This document shows, piece after piece, positions 52,313 through 60,319 of a DNA stretch of 64,000 nt. A model generated the notes under the pieces. That model searched no databases. It had not been told where the DNA came from and saw only the letters and a list, made by a program, of their open reading frames with translations. Numbering within the stretch: the stretch's first letter is position 1; the number at the start of each line of letters is the position of its first letter. The position numbers and the translations under genes were made by a program. Source of the stretch: DASXHY01 sp035552155 (GTDB lineage Bacteria; Verrucomicrobiota; Verrucomicrobiia; Limisphaerales; DASXHY01); NCBI GenBank assembly GCA_035552155.1, contig DASZLX010000050.1:310001-374000 (forward strand), in the 5' to 3' direction.

Positions 52313-55300
52313 TCAATAACCCAAGACGCGGAAGAATTTGTGGTCGGAACCGGAGATGAGGTTGGTGATGAAGGCGGAGGTTCCACTGGTGACAAAATTC
52401 GTTTCGGTCAGCCATGCCGGGGAGGTTAGGTTGGTGGCGCTTTGCACTTCGTAATTCCTGCCGGAGATCATGCCGGCGATGCGCATGATTAACTTGCCGC
52501 CGGTCAGGATGGCGGCGTCCAGGGTGGTGGGCACCGCAGGCGCCAAACTAGGGATTCCAAATGCCTGCAGTTCCCGTATGAGCGTGCCTCCGGAGCCTGC
52601 CTGCAAACCGCCGGGACTGGTAAATACGAATTGTATGCCGGTGACGCCGCTGGCAATCGTGCCGGTAATCTGGTTGGTTAACGTTTGGAGAATGGCGTTA
52701 TTGCCGTTGTTCGAGGCCGTCGTGTTGGTCGTGGCATTGAACGTTCCATAGTCCTGATAAACGCCGCCGTTCACGGAAAGCAGGAGTTGAAATTTTTGGT
52801 TGGCCAGATTGGAATCGCTCCAGCCGGTGATGGCCTGAATGCTTTTCACGTCGTATCCAAATAGCGAACCGCCGGTTGCGATATTCGTGTTTAAATTGAA
52901 GGTGATGGTCACTGGAAGATCGCCCACGGGTTCGGTGTTGGCGTAATAGGCGCAGTTCGCGTTGGCGGCGGCGCTGTCGTCGTTGAGCCCGGCGGTGGCA
53001 AAGGTAGTGGGGAGCGAAGGATCGTGACTGGCGGAAAGGTTGTCCAGCGAGGGAGCGCCGGCCGTCACCAGGTTGTTCGCGATGGCGCCATCGAAGGCGG
53101 TTGAAGCGGCCGCGTATTGGGTGGTGGAAACCACCGCTGCATTGGTGACTGTCTGGCTGCTCGACGCCGAGCCGAAGACCGTAATTTGATCGTATCCGCA
53201 ATATCCGTTTTCCGGGGCGGGTGAGGTGAAATCAAATTGCACGGCGGCCACATTTTTCGCCAGCGCTCCGGCAGCGGGTGAAAGCGAAATGCGGATGGCC
53301 GACTGGATGCCGCCGCCGATGTTCGGATTGTGGTTAACGACTGCAAGCGTAATAAACGTGGAGGGCGCCGAGGCGGTGGAATAAGAAACCGTGTAAGCCT
53401 GCTGGTCGCGGCCGTTGTCCGCCCAACCTCCATAGACGGTGATGTTTGTCAGGTCGTAGCCGTAACTGGAGGCCGGCAAGGTGTAGGTCACAGTGGACCC
53501 CGCGCCGCCGCCATTCCCGCACGTTACATAGTTCGTGCTGCTGGTGAACCCGGAGGGGCCGACGATCTTGGTCAACGCGCCGTTGTCGCCGGTGGTCAGG
53601 GCGTTGACGCTGCGTCCCGGAATTTCGAGGCTGAAGTTTCCGACGGCGCTGCTGGGGGCTTGTCCGGCGATCAAGCTTTGATTGGTGGCCACCAACCAAC
53701 CGGGAATAAAGGTGCCGACGCCGCGCCCGGTTTGGTCGGCGATGGCGGTAATCAGATTTCCCACCGCGGCGGCAGGGTTGGAAACTGAGAGCGAACCGGC
53801 GGCGCAGGCACCGATTCCAAGACCGTTTGAAGCGGTTAAAAAATAGGCTCCGGAATCGGCGGATTGAAGATTGGTCAGCGTGAGCGTCGCGTTGGTAGCC
53901 CCGGCGATGAGGTTGGTTGCTCCATTCGCAATTTTTTGCCACTGATAATTCATGGCTTGATCACTGGCAAAGCCCGCCCGGAAGGTGATCTGTTCGCCGA
54001 CGAAGCTATTGGCGGTCGCGGGTTGGGTGTCCACCACGACGGTGGGCGGGGTGATCGAGAAATAGTATCGTTGCAATTCGGCAAACCACGTTTGCGCCAT
54101 GCGGCCGTAAGCGACAGTATTGGGGTGATTGATGCCGTTGGCAAAAAGCGAGCTGTCGATATTGGTCGTGCCCGGAAGGCAGAGGTTCGTATATTGATTT
54201 ACCGTGCTGACCATGTAACCACGCCCGGCGAAGGAGGGGATCAATACATTGGCGATGTAATTGTTATACTTCGCGAGGGCCGGCGTATAACTGCTGTAAG
54301 GAGTGATTTGCGCGACAATCAGCCGTGTGGCCGGGCTGAGGCTCACTGCGGTCGCCACGATGTTGCTGAGATTTGCCTCCACCGCAGTGGGTTCGCCGGT
54401 GCTACCCAGGCCAATGTCGTTGATGCCCGCTTGCAGCAAAATGACATCCGGTTGGTCGTTCGTGATCCAATTGCCGATGTTGGCGAGGATGAATGCCGTT
54501 CCCTGGCTGCTGTAACCTTCGTGGTGATCCTGATCGAGCGCGCGCAAATCGGGATTGGGAAGGTTGGTGATGGTTCCGGAAATTCCATTCCACGGCTGCG
54601 GGGAGGAACCGACATATTGAAAGCGCACGTTTCCATTAGTAAGAAGGGTGTAGAGCGCGCTGCGATAGCCGAATTGGAAAGGCACGGCCCAGTTGGGATT
54701 ATCGGTGAATCCGGCGGTGATGGAATCGCCCATCGGACAAATCCGCAACGGCGTCGGCGTGAGGATCGCGTCAAAGTACGGCAGGGCGGTGCGGTAGATA
54801 ACCTGGTGTCCCTGGGCGGTCGGATGCTGGCCATCTCCGGTGGCATAACCGATGGGCCCAAGATTCACCAAAAAAGCATTCGTATCGCCGCTGGAGTTTT
54901 TATAGCTGTTGAATGCCAGAGTGAGCAGGTTGAGCGCGGCGCCGGAGACCGGAATCATGACGATGATTTTAGTCGTGGAATTGACGCGGCTGCGCAATCG
55001 GGCGAGGGCGTTGGTCACGTCGGACAATGCGGGCGTGCCGTTTTCGCCGAGGTTAATGAGGGCCACGTCGGGAATGGGATTGAGCTTGCCGCCGCTCAAC
55101 CGGCTGGTCGTCGAAGTCTTGTGATCGATCAAGGTGGCCAGCGTGGGCACGTTGGCCAGGCCGCCGCCCCAATCGTAGCCGCCATAGGCCAGCCGGACTT
55201 CCTGGTAACCGTAATGTCGGGCGAGCAAATACCCGTAGCTGGCCCGGCCGTCGTCAGAGGCCGCCCAGTCATCATCCGCCGGTCTTCCCTGGCCGGCGGC

Positions 55301-55837
55301 ATAGAGAGCCTCGTCTCCGGAAAGGATGGAATCGCCGATGTCCAACCAAACTTTCCTGGGAAGCACCACGGGAAAAGTGGCGCCGCCATCGTCAATCGTG
55401 AACCCAGTGATTTTTACGGAATTGACGGGGACGTTGCCGTTGTAACGATCTTCGATGGGCGACATTCCCTGGATGTAGAAATCGATGATTGGGTTGGCCA
55501 CGTTCATCGCCAATGCCACCGATGTTTCGCCGGCCGCCAATTGATGGGTTTGCAATGGGCCGCCATTCACCGTCCAGGCGATGATGGGAAAACGCGAGGC
55601 TGCCACCGCGCCGAGATGGGCGTTGTCCACTTGCAACGCGACATTCTGGGTGCCCGTAAATCCAAAAGTAAAGGAAGCGCCGCAGACGGTGGAATTGACG
55701 GAATCGGCCGCGGTCGCCCAATCGTTCAAGGTGAGCGCGTTCAGAAAGTTTGAGTCGGTGACCGGTATGGCGGATGCCCAGAGCGTGGATCGTGAAAGCA
55801 GGAAAAGTGTCACGAGGAGAATTGAATTTTTGCGCAT
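52313..55837 (-). CDS. Large secreted protein with two SGNH hydrolase domains
   Basis: A roughly 1174-residue exported protein, signal peptide MRKNSILLVTLFLLSRSTLW. A beta domain (about 30-150) precedes a first SGNH hydrolase (about 155-345) with VWLDIGDSILSG near 165 and GQHPTAQGH near 337. A second SGNH domain (about 360-590) has CPMGDSITAGF near 368, QAGINDIGLG and NGINHPNTVAYGR near 570. Each domain keeps its own nucleophile Ser and a His motif. The rest has an Ig-like region and two related beta-sandwich domains (YDLTNITVYGGWAD; YDVKSIQAITGWSD). It probably deacylates surface or extracellular polysaccharides. Start chosen at MRKNS; an ATG four codons upstream also fits. Confidence 0.85.
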   Translation of the reverse strand: MRKNSILLVTLFLLSRSTLWASAIPVTDSNFLNALTLNDWATAADSVNSTVCGASFTFGFTGTQNVALQVDNAHLGAVAASRFPIIAWTVNGGPLQTHQLAAGETSVALAMNVANPIIDFYIQGMSPIEDRYNGNVPVNSVKITGFTIDDGGATFPVVLPRKVWLDIGDSILSGDEALYAAGQGRPADDDWAASDDGRASYGYLLARHYGYQEVRLAYGGYDWGGGLANVPTLATLIDHKTSTTSRLSGGKLNPIPDVALINLGENGTPALSDVTNALARLRSRVNSTTKIIVMIPVSGAALNLLTLAFNSYKNSSGDTNAFLVNLGPIGYATGDGQHPTAQGHQVIYRTALPYFDAILTPTPLRICPMGDSITAGFTDNPNWAVPFQFGYRSALYTLLTNGNVRFQYVGSSPQPWNGISGTITNLPNPDLRALDQDHHEGYSSQGTAFILANIGNWITNDQPDVILLQAGINDIGLGSTGEPTAVEANLSNIVATAVSLSPATRLIVAQITPYSSYTPALAKYNNYIANVLIPSFAGRGYMVSTVNQYTNLCLPGTTNIDSSLFANGINHPNTVAYGRMAQTWFAELQRYYFSITPPTVVVDTQPATANSFVGEQITFRAGFASDQAMNYQWQKIANGATNLIAGATNATLTLTNLQSADSGAYFLTASNGLGIGACAAGSLSVSNPAAAVGNLITAIADQTGRGVGTFIPGWLVATNQSLIAGQAPSSAVGNFSLEIPGRSVNALTTGDNGALTKIVGPSGFTSSTNYVTCGNGGGAGSTVTYTLPASSYGYDLTNITVYGGWADNGRDQQAYTVSYSTASAPSTFITLAVVNHNPNIGGGIQSAIRISLSPAAGALAKNVAAVQFDFTSPAPENGYCGYDQITVFGSASSSQTVTNAAVVSTTQYAAASTAFDGAIANNLVTAGAPSLDNLSASHDPSLPTTFATAGLNDDSAAANANCAYYANTEPVGDLPVTITFNLNTNIATGGSLFGYDVKSIQAITGWSDSNLANQKFQLLLSVNGGVYQDYGTFNATTNTTASNNGNNAILQTLTNQITGTIASGVTGIQFVFTSPGGLQAGSGGTLIRELQAFGIPSLAPAVPTTLDAAILTGGKLIMRIAGMISGRNYEVQSATNLTSPAWLTETNFVTSGTSAFITNLISGSDHKFFRVLGY

Positions 55838-55964
55838 AGTCAAAAGCACGGCCGATGCTGTTAATCCGATGCTAAACGGAGTTCGTGAAAAGACAGCCCC
55901 CCCGATTGGGTGGGCGTCGCGAGGTTCGACGGACGCTGCGAGGCGGACGAGAAGGAGGCGGGCG

Positions 55965-56837
55965 TTACCGTTTGTCGCTGCTGGCGGCCAACGGGTTCAG
56001 TTTCAGTCGGCCTTTCCAGAAAGTGGTCGGTTGCGCGGCAGGAAAAATGACCCGGCGGGACGGGGAGGCCATCGTGTAAATGGAGTAATCGAACGGGGAC
56101 CGGCGGACGCCGGCGCGCAAAGCGAGCCGCGCGCGCCATTGAAGCACCCAGTAAGGGTGGAGCAGCTTGATCCAGCGCGGAGTCATCCGCCACTTTTCGG
56201 CGCGCTCACGCAGGGCGTTCGCCTTGAGGTTCATGTTGTCGCCGGTGTCGGCGAAAATCGAGGTCAGCTCGGGCAGCACGGCCATGCGCACGCCGCGCAG
56301 CACCAGTTCTCTGACCCAGAAAAAATCTCCGAGGTCGCGCCATTTGGTATCGAACAAAATTCCGCGTTCACGCGCGACGGATCGCCGGATGAATACTCCG
56401 CAGGTCAAGATCGGAAACCGCCCCCACATCGAGGCTTTGCCGGGCACGAGCGAGGGGCGGTGGCAGATGTAGTTTCCGTCTGCGTCCGTGACAATGGTGT
56501 CGGAAAAAACCGCTTCCACGTTCGGGTTCGCGTCAAAAAAATCGCCGACGGTTTTCAACGCGCCCGGCAGGTATTGTTCGTCGCAATTCAGATAAGCGAG
56601 AATGTCTCCCTGCGCGCGGCGAAAACCGCGGTTGACCGCATCATACATTCCCGAATCCTTTTCGATGAATGCCTTCACGCGGGTGTCGTGCGGCAGCCAG
56701 TTTTGGGTGTCGTCGTCCGAACACGAGTCCTGGACGATGTGTTCGAAGGTGACGCCGGACTGGTCGGCGATGGAGGCGATGCACAATTTCAGCCACGACG
56801 AATTGCGAAAGCTGGGAGTGATGATGCTGAATTTCAT
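55965..56837 (-). CDS. GT2 glycosyltransferase
   Basis: A 290-residue family-2 enzyme. It starts MKFSIITPSFRNSSWLKLC and has the GT-A fold motifs HIVQDSCSDDDTQNW, KDSGMYDAVNRGFRRAQGDILAYLNCDEQY and VEAVFSDTIV. The catalytic acidic pair is shifted to NCDE, common in WcaA/WcaE-like colanic-acid enzymes. It overlaps the GT4 gene in ATGA, so the two form a small glycosylation operon outside the main locus. Confidence 0.88.
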   Translation of the reverse strand: MKFSIITPSFRNSSWLKLCIASIADQSGVTFEHIVQDSCSDDDTQNWLPHDTRVKAFIEKDSGMYDAVNRGFRRAQGDILAYLNCDEQYLPGALKTVGDFFDANPNVEAVFSDTIVTDADGNYICHRPSLVPGKASMWGRFPILTCGVFIRRSVARERGILFDTKWRDLGDFFWVRELVLRGVRMAVLPELTSIFADTGDNMNLKANALRERAEKWRMTPRWIKLLHPYWVLQWRARLALRAGVRRSPFDYSIYTMASPSRRVIFPAAQPTTFWKGRLKLNPLAASSDKR

Positions 56838-58102
56838 GTCGTGGGAACCGGGGTTGGTGCGGGACGGGTCTGGTCCTGTTCCAGATTGTGGAAAGTCGTC
56901 GCGAGGCCGGAAAGATAACTGGCGAGGGTGAAGTTTTTCAAAAAAGTGCCGCGCAGGGCTTCGCCGTCCGCGGTCAGCAATTCCAGCAGGCCGGCGGCGA
57001 TTTGTTCGGGCGAACGGATGTCCACCAATCCAGCGTAGTGAGGCGGGAAAATTTCCGGCAGCGAGCGCCAGCGCGTGGTCAGCACCGGCAGTCCGAAAGC
57101 CATCGCTTCGATTAAATTCACGGGCTGGTTTTCGTTCGGATAAAATGTGGGGAAACAAAAAACATCCGCCGTTCGCAGCAATTGACTCTTGTGATCCCCG
57201 GAGACGAATCCCGCGTAATGGACGCAGCCGGAGACATCGCCCGATTGCATGAGCGATGCGAACTCGGCCTGGTCCGTGGCGGTGACGAAGCTGCCGGTCA
57301 CGGTCAGGCGCAGGAAAAGCGGTGATTGACGTTCGGCGAGTTTTTTATTCGCGAGCGCCACGCCGGCCATGGCGTCGAAGGCGCCTTTCTCCCGAGTGCA
57401 ATGCGCGAGGTAGAGAACCCGCACGATTTCGGGATCGCCGCCGGCCCGCGCCCGCTCGCCGGGGTCAAGCGTCGCCCCGGAGATTAATTTGCGACGCGCC
57501 GCGAGCCGCGCCCGGCGCTCGGGCAAGACGTCGGTTTCGAAGGCGGGGCAGGGATCGGGGATGCCGTTGCTGACGACCTCGATTTTCTTTGGGAAAAGTT
57601 TTTCCGCATCGGCGCGATTGTATCGTGAGAGGACAACACTGAGGTCAACGTGCTTCATCAGTTGGTAAGTGCAGGAACGCGAGCGGATTTGAACGCACGT
57701 TTCCAGCCATTTCGCCAGGCCGGCGGCGTGCCAGTGCAGGATGGTTCGCTTGAAAAAGGGGCGGCAGAGGAACATTACCAGCCAGTCGCGATAGAGCGCG
57801 GATCTTTTCCCGGGAGCGGGCACGTAATAAAAATTATCCACGCCATGGCGGAACCGGCACCAAACCGCCTGCAGGCAATAAAGGAGCAGCAGAAAGAATT
57901 TGCCGAGGCGCATGTCCCCGATGTCTTCGAGTTCCCGGGACAGGCGCACGTCCACGTGGTAGCATTCGATGTCGTGTGGGGTGGGAGAATGGGCGGCCTT
58001 ACGCTTGCGATGATCGCCGCCGAAACCGTCCAGCATTAATGTCACCATGTAACTTTGACCATGATGGGGCGGCGGGATGTGCGCAAATACGAGCAACTTC
58101 AT
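56834..58102 (-). CDS. GT4 glycosyltransferase
   Basis: A 422-residue GT-B enzyme. The N-terminal domain opens MKLLVFAHIPPPHHGQSYMV and includes GKRSALYRDWLVMFLCRPFF and TILHWHAAGLAKWLETCV. VDLSVVLSRYNRADAEKLFP and VVSNGIPDPCPAF lead to the donor domain, with VRVLYLAHCTREKGAFDAMAG, LLRTADVFCFPTFYPNENQPVNLIEAMAFGLPVLTT. The E....LIEAM motif is intact. Its stop overlaps the start of the GT2 gene. The upstream 165 bp hold the divergent tRNA-Arg gene. Confidence 0.88.
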   Translation of the reverse strand: MKLLVFAHIPPPHHGQSYMVTLMLDGFGGDHRKRKAAHSPTPHDIECYHVDVRLSRELEDIGDMRLGKFFLLLLYCLQAVWCRFRHGVDNFYYVPAPGKRSALYRDWLVMFLCRPFFKRTILHWHAAGLAKWLETCVQIRSRSCTYQLMKHVDLSVVLSRYNRADAEKLFPKKIEVVSNGIPDPCPAFETDVLPERRARLAARRKLISGATLDPGERARAGGDPEIVRVLYLAHCTREKGAFDAMAGVALANKKLAERQSPLFLRLTVTGSFVTATDQAEFASLMQSGDVSGCVHYAGFVSGDHKSQLLRTADVFCFPTFYPNENQPVNLIEAMAFGLPVLTTRWRSLPEIFPPHYAGLVDIRSPEQIAAGLLELLTADGEALRGTFLKNFTLASYLSGLATTFHNLEQDQTRPAPTPVPTT

Positions 58103-58268
58103 GCTATTTGGTGAGCATAAACAAAGTGAAACGGCGGGGCAAATCTTTCAAGGGGAACACTTCCCAGCGCGTCCCGCTGAAGGAAATGCTTGCCACTGCC
58201 CGGCGAATGCACCAGATATATTTATCGCGTCAGGATATTCAGTTGTTTTGAAATCCGAAGCGCCTCGC

Positions 58269-58345
58269 GCATCCGTAGCTCAATTGGATAGAGCTTCTGA
58301 CTTCGGATCAGAAGGTTGCAGGTTCAAGTCCTGCCGGATGCACCA
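58269..58345 (+). tRNA. tRNA-Arg (anticodon UCG)
   Basis: A 77-nt cloverleaf with acceptor stem GCATCCG/CGGATGC, D-arm GCTC...GAGC, anticodon arm TCTGA-CTTCGGA-TCAGA with anticodon TCG, T-arm GCAGG-TTCAAGT-CCTGC, and an encoded ACCA end. It reads CGA codons. The downstream exporter gene on the opposite strand ends 2 bp away. Confidence 0.97.
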
Positions 58346-58347
58346 GC

Positions 58348-59574
58348 TTACGTTTTCGCTTCGGGATAGTCGGGGCGCGGGGAGGCGGATATTACCACCG
58401 CTGCAAACACTCCAGCGGCCGCGGAGGTCACCCAATATGCTGCCGGTGCCGCGGCGTATAATCTCAATCCGCCCGCCGGACCGATGATGAGCGCCGTCGC
58501 CCACGTGAGCCCCGACATGCCCATGTAACGCCCGCGCATCTGTGGCGGGGCGAGTTCGGCCAGGTAAGCCACTGCGGTCGGCATGGTGATCATTTCCCCA
58601 ATCGTGAAAACAAGCATGCACAATAACAATGCGGGAATGGTGTGCGCAAAGGCGTTCAACACAAAACCTGTGGCGCATAGCAGGTAACCCGTTGCCATCA
58701 CGCGCCGCGCGGGAAATTTCCGCGTCAGCCGCGTCAGGGGTAGTTCGCAAAACACGATGAACGCGCCGTTGAACGAGACAATCGCGCCGTAAACGGCCGG
58801 GGAAAATCCCAGGCCGGTGACGTATAGGCCGAAGACGGAGCCGAGTTGAAAAAACACCAGGCCAATGGCGAAATTCGCCAGCAACAATTGGTGAAGCCGC
58901 TGGTCGCGCCGCAACACGCGCAGTGCTTCGCCCCAACTGGCGTTGTTTTGCGCGCCGGCCACGCCGCGCGGCAAGGCGAACAGCACCACCATGCCGAACA
59001 GCACGGACGTGGTGGCGTCGCCGGCAAACAGCCAGAAATATCCGTACGCGGCCAGCAAACCCGCCGTGGCCGGGCCGAAGGCAAAGCCGGCGTTGAACGA
59101 TACCCGCAGGGCGGCAAAGGCAGTCATTCGCTGCCCGGTCGGGACGATGTCGGCCAGCAAGGCCTGGCTGGCCGGACGGTAAAATTCATTCGCCAGTCCG
59201 GTCAGCGCCACCAGCGCCACGATGAGGCCAAAGCTTCGCGCCTGCGAGAGCAGCATCATCGCCGCCGCGCCGGAGAACATCGAGAGGACGATGGTTTGAC
59301 GGCGCCCGAGCTTGTCGGCGAGGTGGCCGCCGAGCAGCGATGCGCCGAGATTGCCAACGCCGTAGGCGCTGACGGCCAACCCGGCCTGCTTGACGCTGTA
59401 ACCGCGGCCGGTGAGATACAGCGTGAGAAATGGAATCACGAAGCCGCCGAATTTATTGAGAAATGTGCCGAAAAATAAAATCCAAGCCGCGCGTGGCAAC
59501 GCCCGCAGGCTCGAACGGAGCGTCTCAGCCCCGGCCGGGACCGGTGCGGTTTTGGTTGGAATGGAAGCGTTCAT
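58348..59574 (-). CDS. MFS transporter, MdtH-like efflux type
   Basis: A 408-residue transporter with about twelve membrane helices. GTFLNKFGGFVIPFLTLYL is typical of DHA1 exporters of the MdtG/MdtH group, and motif A reads GGHLADKLGRRQTIVL. The start is taken at ATG 59574 (MNASIPTKTAPVPAG). A longer in-frame reading to 59682 would cross the terminator hairpin of the leader and is unlikely. It is probably an exporter of a drug or metabolite. It has an attenuator-like leader, as does the unrelated EamA exporter at 15.5 kb. Confidence 0.88.
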   Translation of the reverse strand: MNASIPTKTAPVPAGAETLRSSLRALPRAAWILFFGTFLNKFGGFVIPFLTLYLTGRGYSVKQAGLAVSAYGVGNLGASLLGGHLADKLGRRQTIVLSMFSGAAAMMLLSQARSFGLIVALVALTGLANEFYRPASQALLADIVPTGQRMTAFAALRVSFNAGFAFGPATAGLLAAYGYFWLFAGDATTSVLFGMVVLFALPRGVAGAQNNASWGEALRVLRRDQRLHQLLLANFAIGLVFFQLGSVFGLYVTGLGFSPAVYGAIVSFNGAFIVFCELPLTRLTRKFPARRVMATGYLLCATGFVLNAFAHTIPALLLCMLVFTIGEMITMPTAVAYLAELAPPQMRGRYMGMSGLTWATALIIGPAGGLRLYAAAPAAYWVTSAAAGVFAAVVISASPRPDYPEAKT

Positions 59575-59580
59575 CGGAAA

Positions 59581-59615
59581 CAAAAAACCCTGCTTGTCTT
59601 TCGGCAAGCAGGGTT
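59581..59615 (-). terminator. Intrinsic terminator in the MFS exporter leader
   Basis: On the minus strand AACCCTGCTTG pairs perfectly with CAAGCAGGGTT (11 bp, 8-nt loop) and is followed by six T residues. It lies 12 bp before the chosen start codon, so unless it is overcome the gene should be off. Confidence 0.85.
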
Positions 59616-59636
59616 GGGAAATCTCGGTTCGTTTGG

Positions 59637-59753
59637 CTAGATGGGTTCCTCCTGCTGCCGGCCGTTCGTTGGCTTCATGCATCGATTACCGCGCCACGCG
59701 ATAAGGCCTCCGACGTTTCGCATCGGGTAATAAGATGGCGTGATGTGTTTCAT
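59637..59753 (-). CDS. Candidate leader ORF upstream of the MFS exporter gene
   Basis: Open frame ending in TAG 21 nt before the terminator stem. ATG 59753 gives 38 residues (MKHITPSYYPMRNVGGLIA...), while ATG 59678 gives only MKPTNGRQQEEPI. The last codons overlap the segment that can pair with the terminator. Translation is inferred; no strong ribosome-binding site is seen, though the 38-codon version could be almost leaderless. Confidence 0.4.
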   Translation of the reverse strand: MKHITPSYYPMRNVGGLIAWRGNRCMKPTNGRQQEEPI

Positions 59754-59823
59754 GAGCGGCAGTGACAATGACTGTTTCCGCAAACTTGGTCAAGCGGGAA
59801 TCAATTTAAGGGTGTGATTTAGA

Positions 59824-60084
59824 GCATCTCATTTTTTCGGGCAGTGGACGAACGAGCGCTCGGTTCCGAAGGAACCACTGGAAATAGCCCCGCAGTTTAC
59901 TGTCGGGTGAAGGTGATGACGTACCAAGTCCCGGAGGGATGGCTGAAAAAGCGTCCGATTCAGCCGTTCCTCGGGACTCGTCCGACTATGGATCAATTCC
60001 CGACGTTTAAAACGTCGGGCTATTGTCGGAAGTCCCGCCGGGACTGAGAAACTTAAACCTGCACCCCGCACAAAAATGAGATGC
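59824..60084. mobile_element. 261-bp MITE-like element
   Basis: Perfect 13-bp terminal inverted repeats: GCATCTCATTTTT at 59824-59836 and its complement at 60072-60084. Inside lie two smaller palindromes (CCCGACGTTT/AAACGTCGGG at 60000-60020; a GTCCCGCCGGGAC core near 60040-60052) and other GGGACT-type repeats. No frame codes for a transposase. It fills the spacer between glmM and the MFS leader. Confidence 0.65.
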
Positions 60085-60319
60085 GCCCATCCGACAGGAA
60101 GTGCGGGACAGCGGCTGGAGCTTGAGCTCACTCTTTTGCGAGCAGTAAAAATTATGAGCACCACCTCACCCCGGCCCTCTCCGCCATTTCATGGCAGAGA
60201 GGGAGATCAGAGCGCGCATTCGGTCATTTGACCCTTACTTTCAGTCGCACCCCCACATCAAACCTTCTGTTGAAGCGTGGTAAAAGCGGGTCGCTCGATA
60301 TTTCCCGCGCGGCGCTCTG
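60085..60319. other. Intergenic remainder downstream of glmM
   Basis: Apart from the repeat at 60160-60215 I see no gene, RNA or clear terminator here. The glmM 3' end lies at the right border. Confidence 0.4.
60160..60215. repeat. Second copy of a CCCTCTCCGCCA palindromic repeat
   Basis: GAGCACC...CTCACCCC then CCCTCTCCGCCA-TTTCA-TGGCAGAGAGGG. The copy at 18256-18312 has GAGCACC, CTCACCCA, CCCTCTCCGCCA and TGGAGGAGAGGG in the same order. Both are followed by GCG(G/C)GCATT. So the window holds two dispersed copies of one repeat. Confidence 0.7.

Larger units (their letters stand above)
59575..59753 (-). promoter_or_regulatory. Attenuator-like leader of the MFS exporter gene
   Basis: The minus-strand leader has a short ORF (stop at 59637), whose last codons include GGCAGCAGG (complement at 59651-59659). 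This segment can pair with CCTGCTTGCC in the 5' arm of the terminator (complement of 59603-59612), with one bulged base. This would prevent terminator folding. The layout matches the leader of the EamA exporter gene. A weak promoter (TTGACC, 17 bp, CATTGT) lies just before the long version of the ORF. Confidence 0.55.

Noticed and set aside
53864..55753. 629-codon open frame on the plus strand
   Set aside because: Lies wholly antisense to the SGNH protein gene, whose domain motifs are clear. The antisense sequence is rich in R, G, V and D without any domain, as expected from the codon bias of the true strand.
58190..58268. tRNA duplicate or attachment site upstream of tRNA-Arg
   Set aside because: ATGCACCAG near 58205 repeats the tRNA 3' end and nearby bases are somewhat similar, but there is no cloverleaf, integrase gene or island boundary.
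59575..59682. In-frame N-terminal extension of the MFS transporter (MHEANERPAAGG...)
   Set aside because: It would be encoded across the terminator hairpin and adds 36 hydrophilic residues not typical of MFS proteins. The leader-plus-terminator reading is simpler.
59829..60164. 111-codon minus-strand open frame
   Set aside because: Lies mainly within the inverted-repeat element and translates its palindromes.
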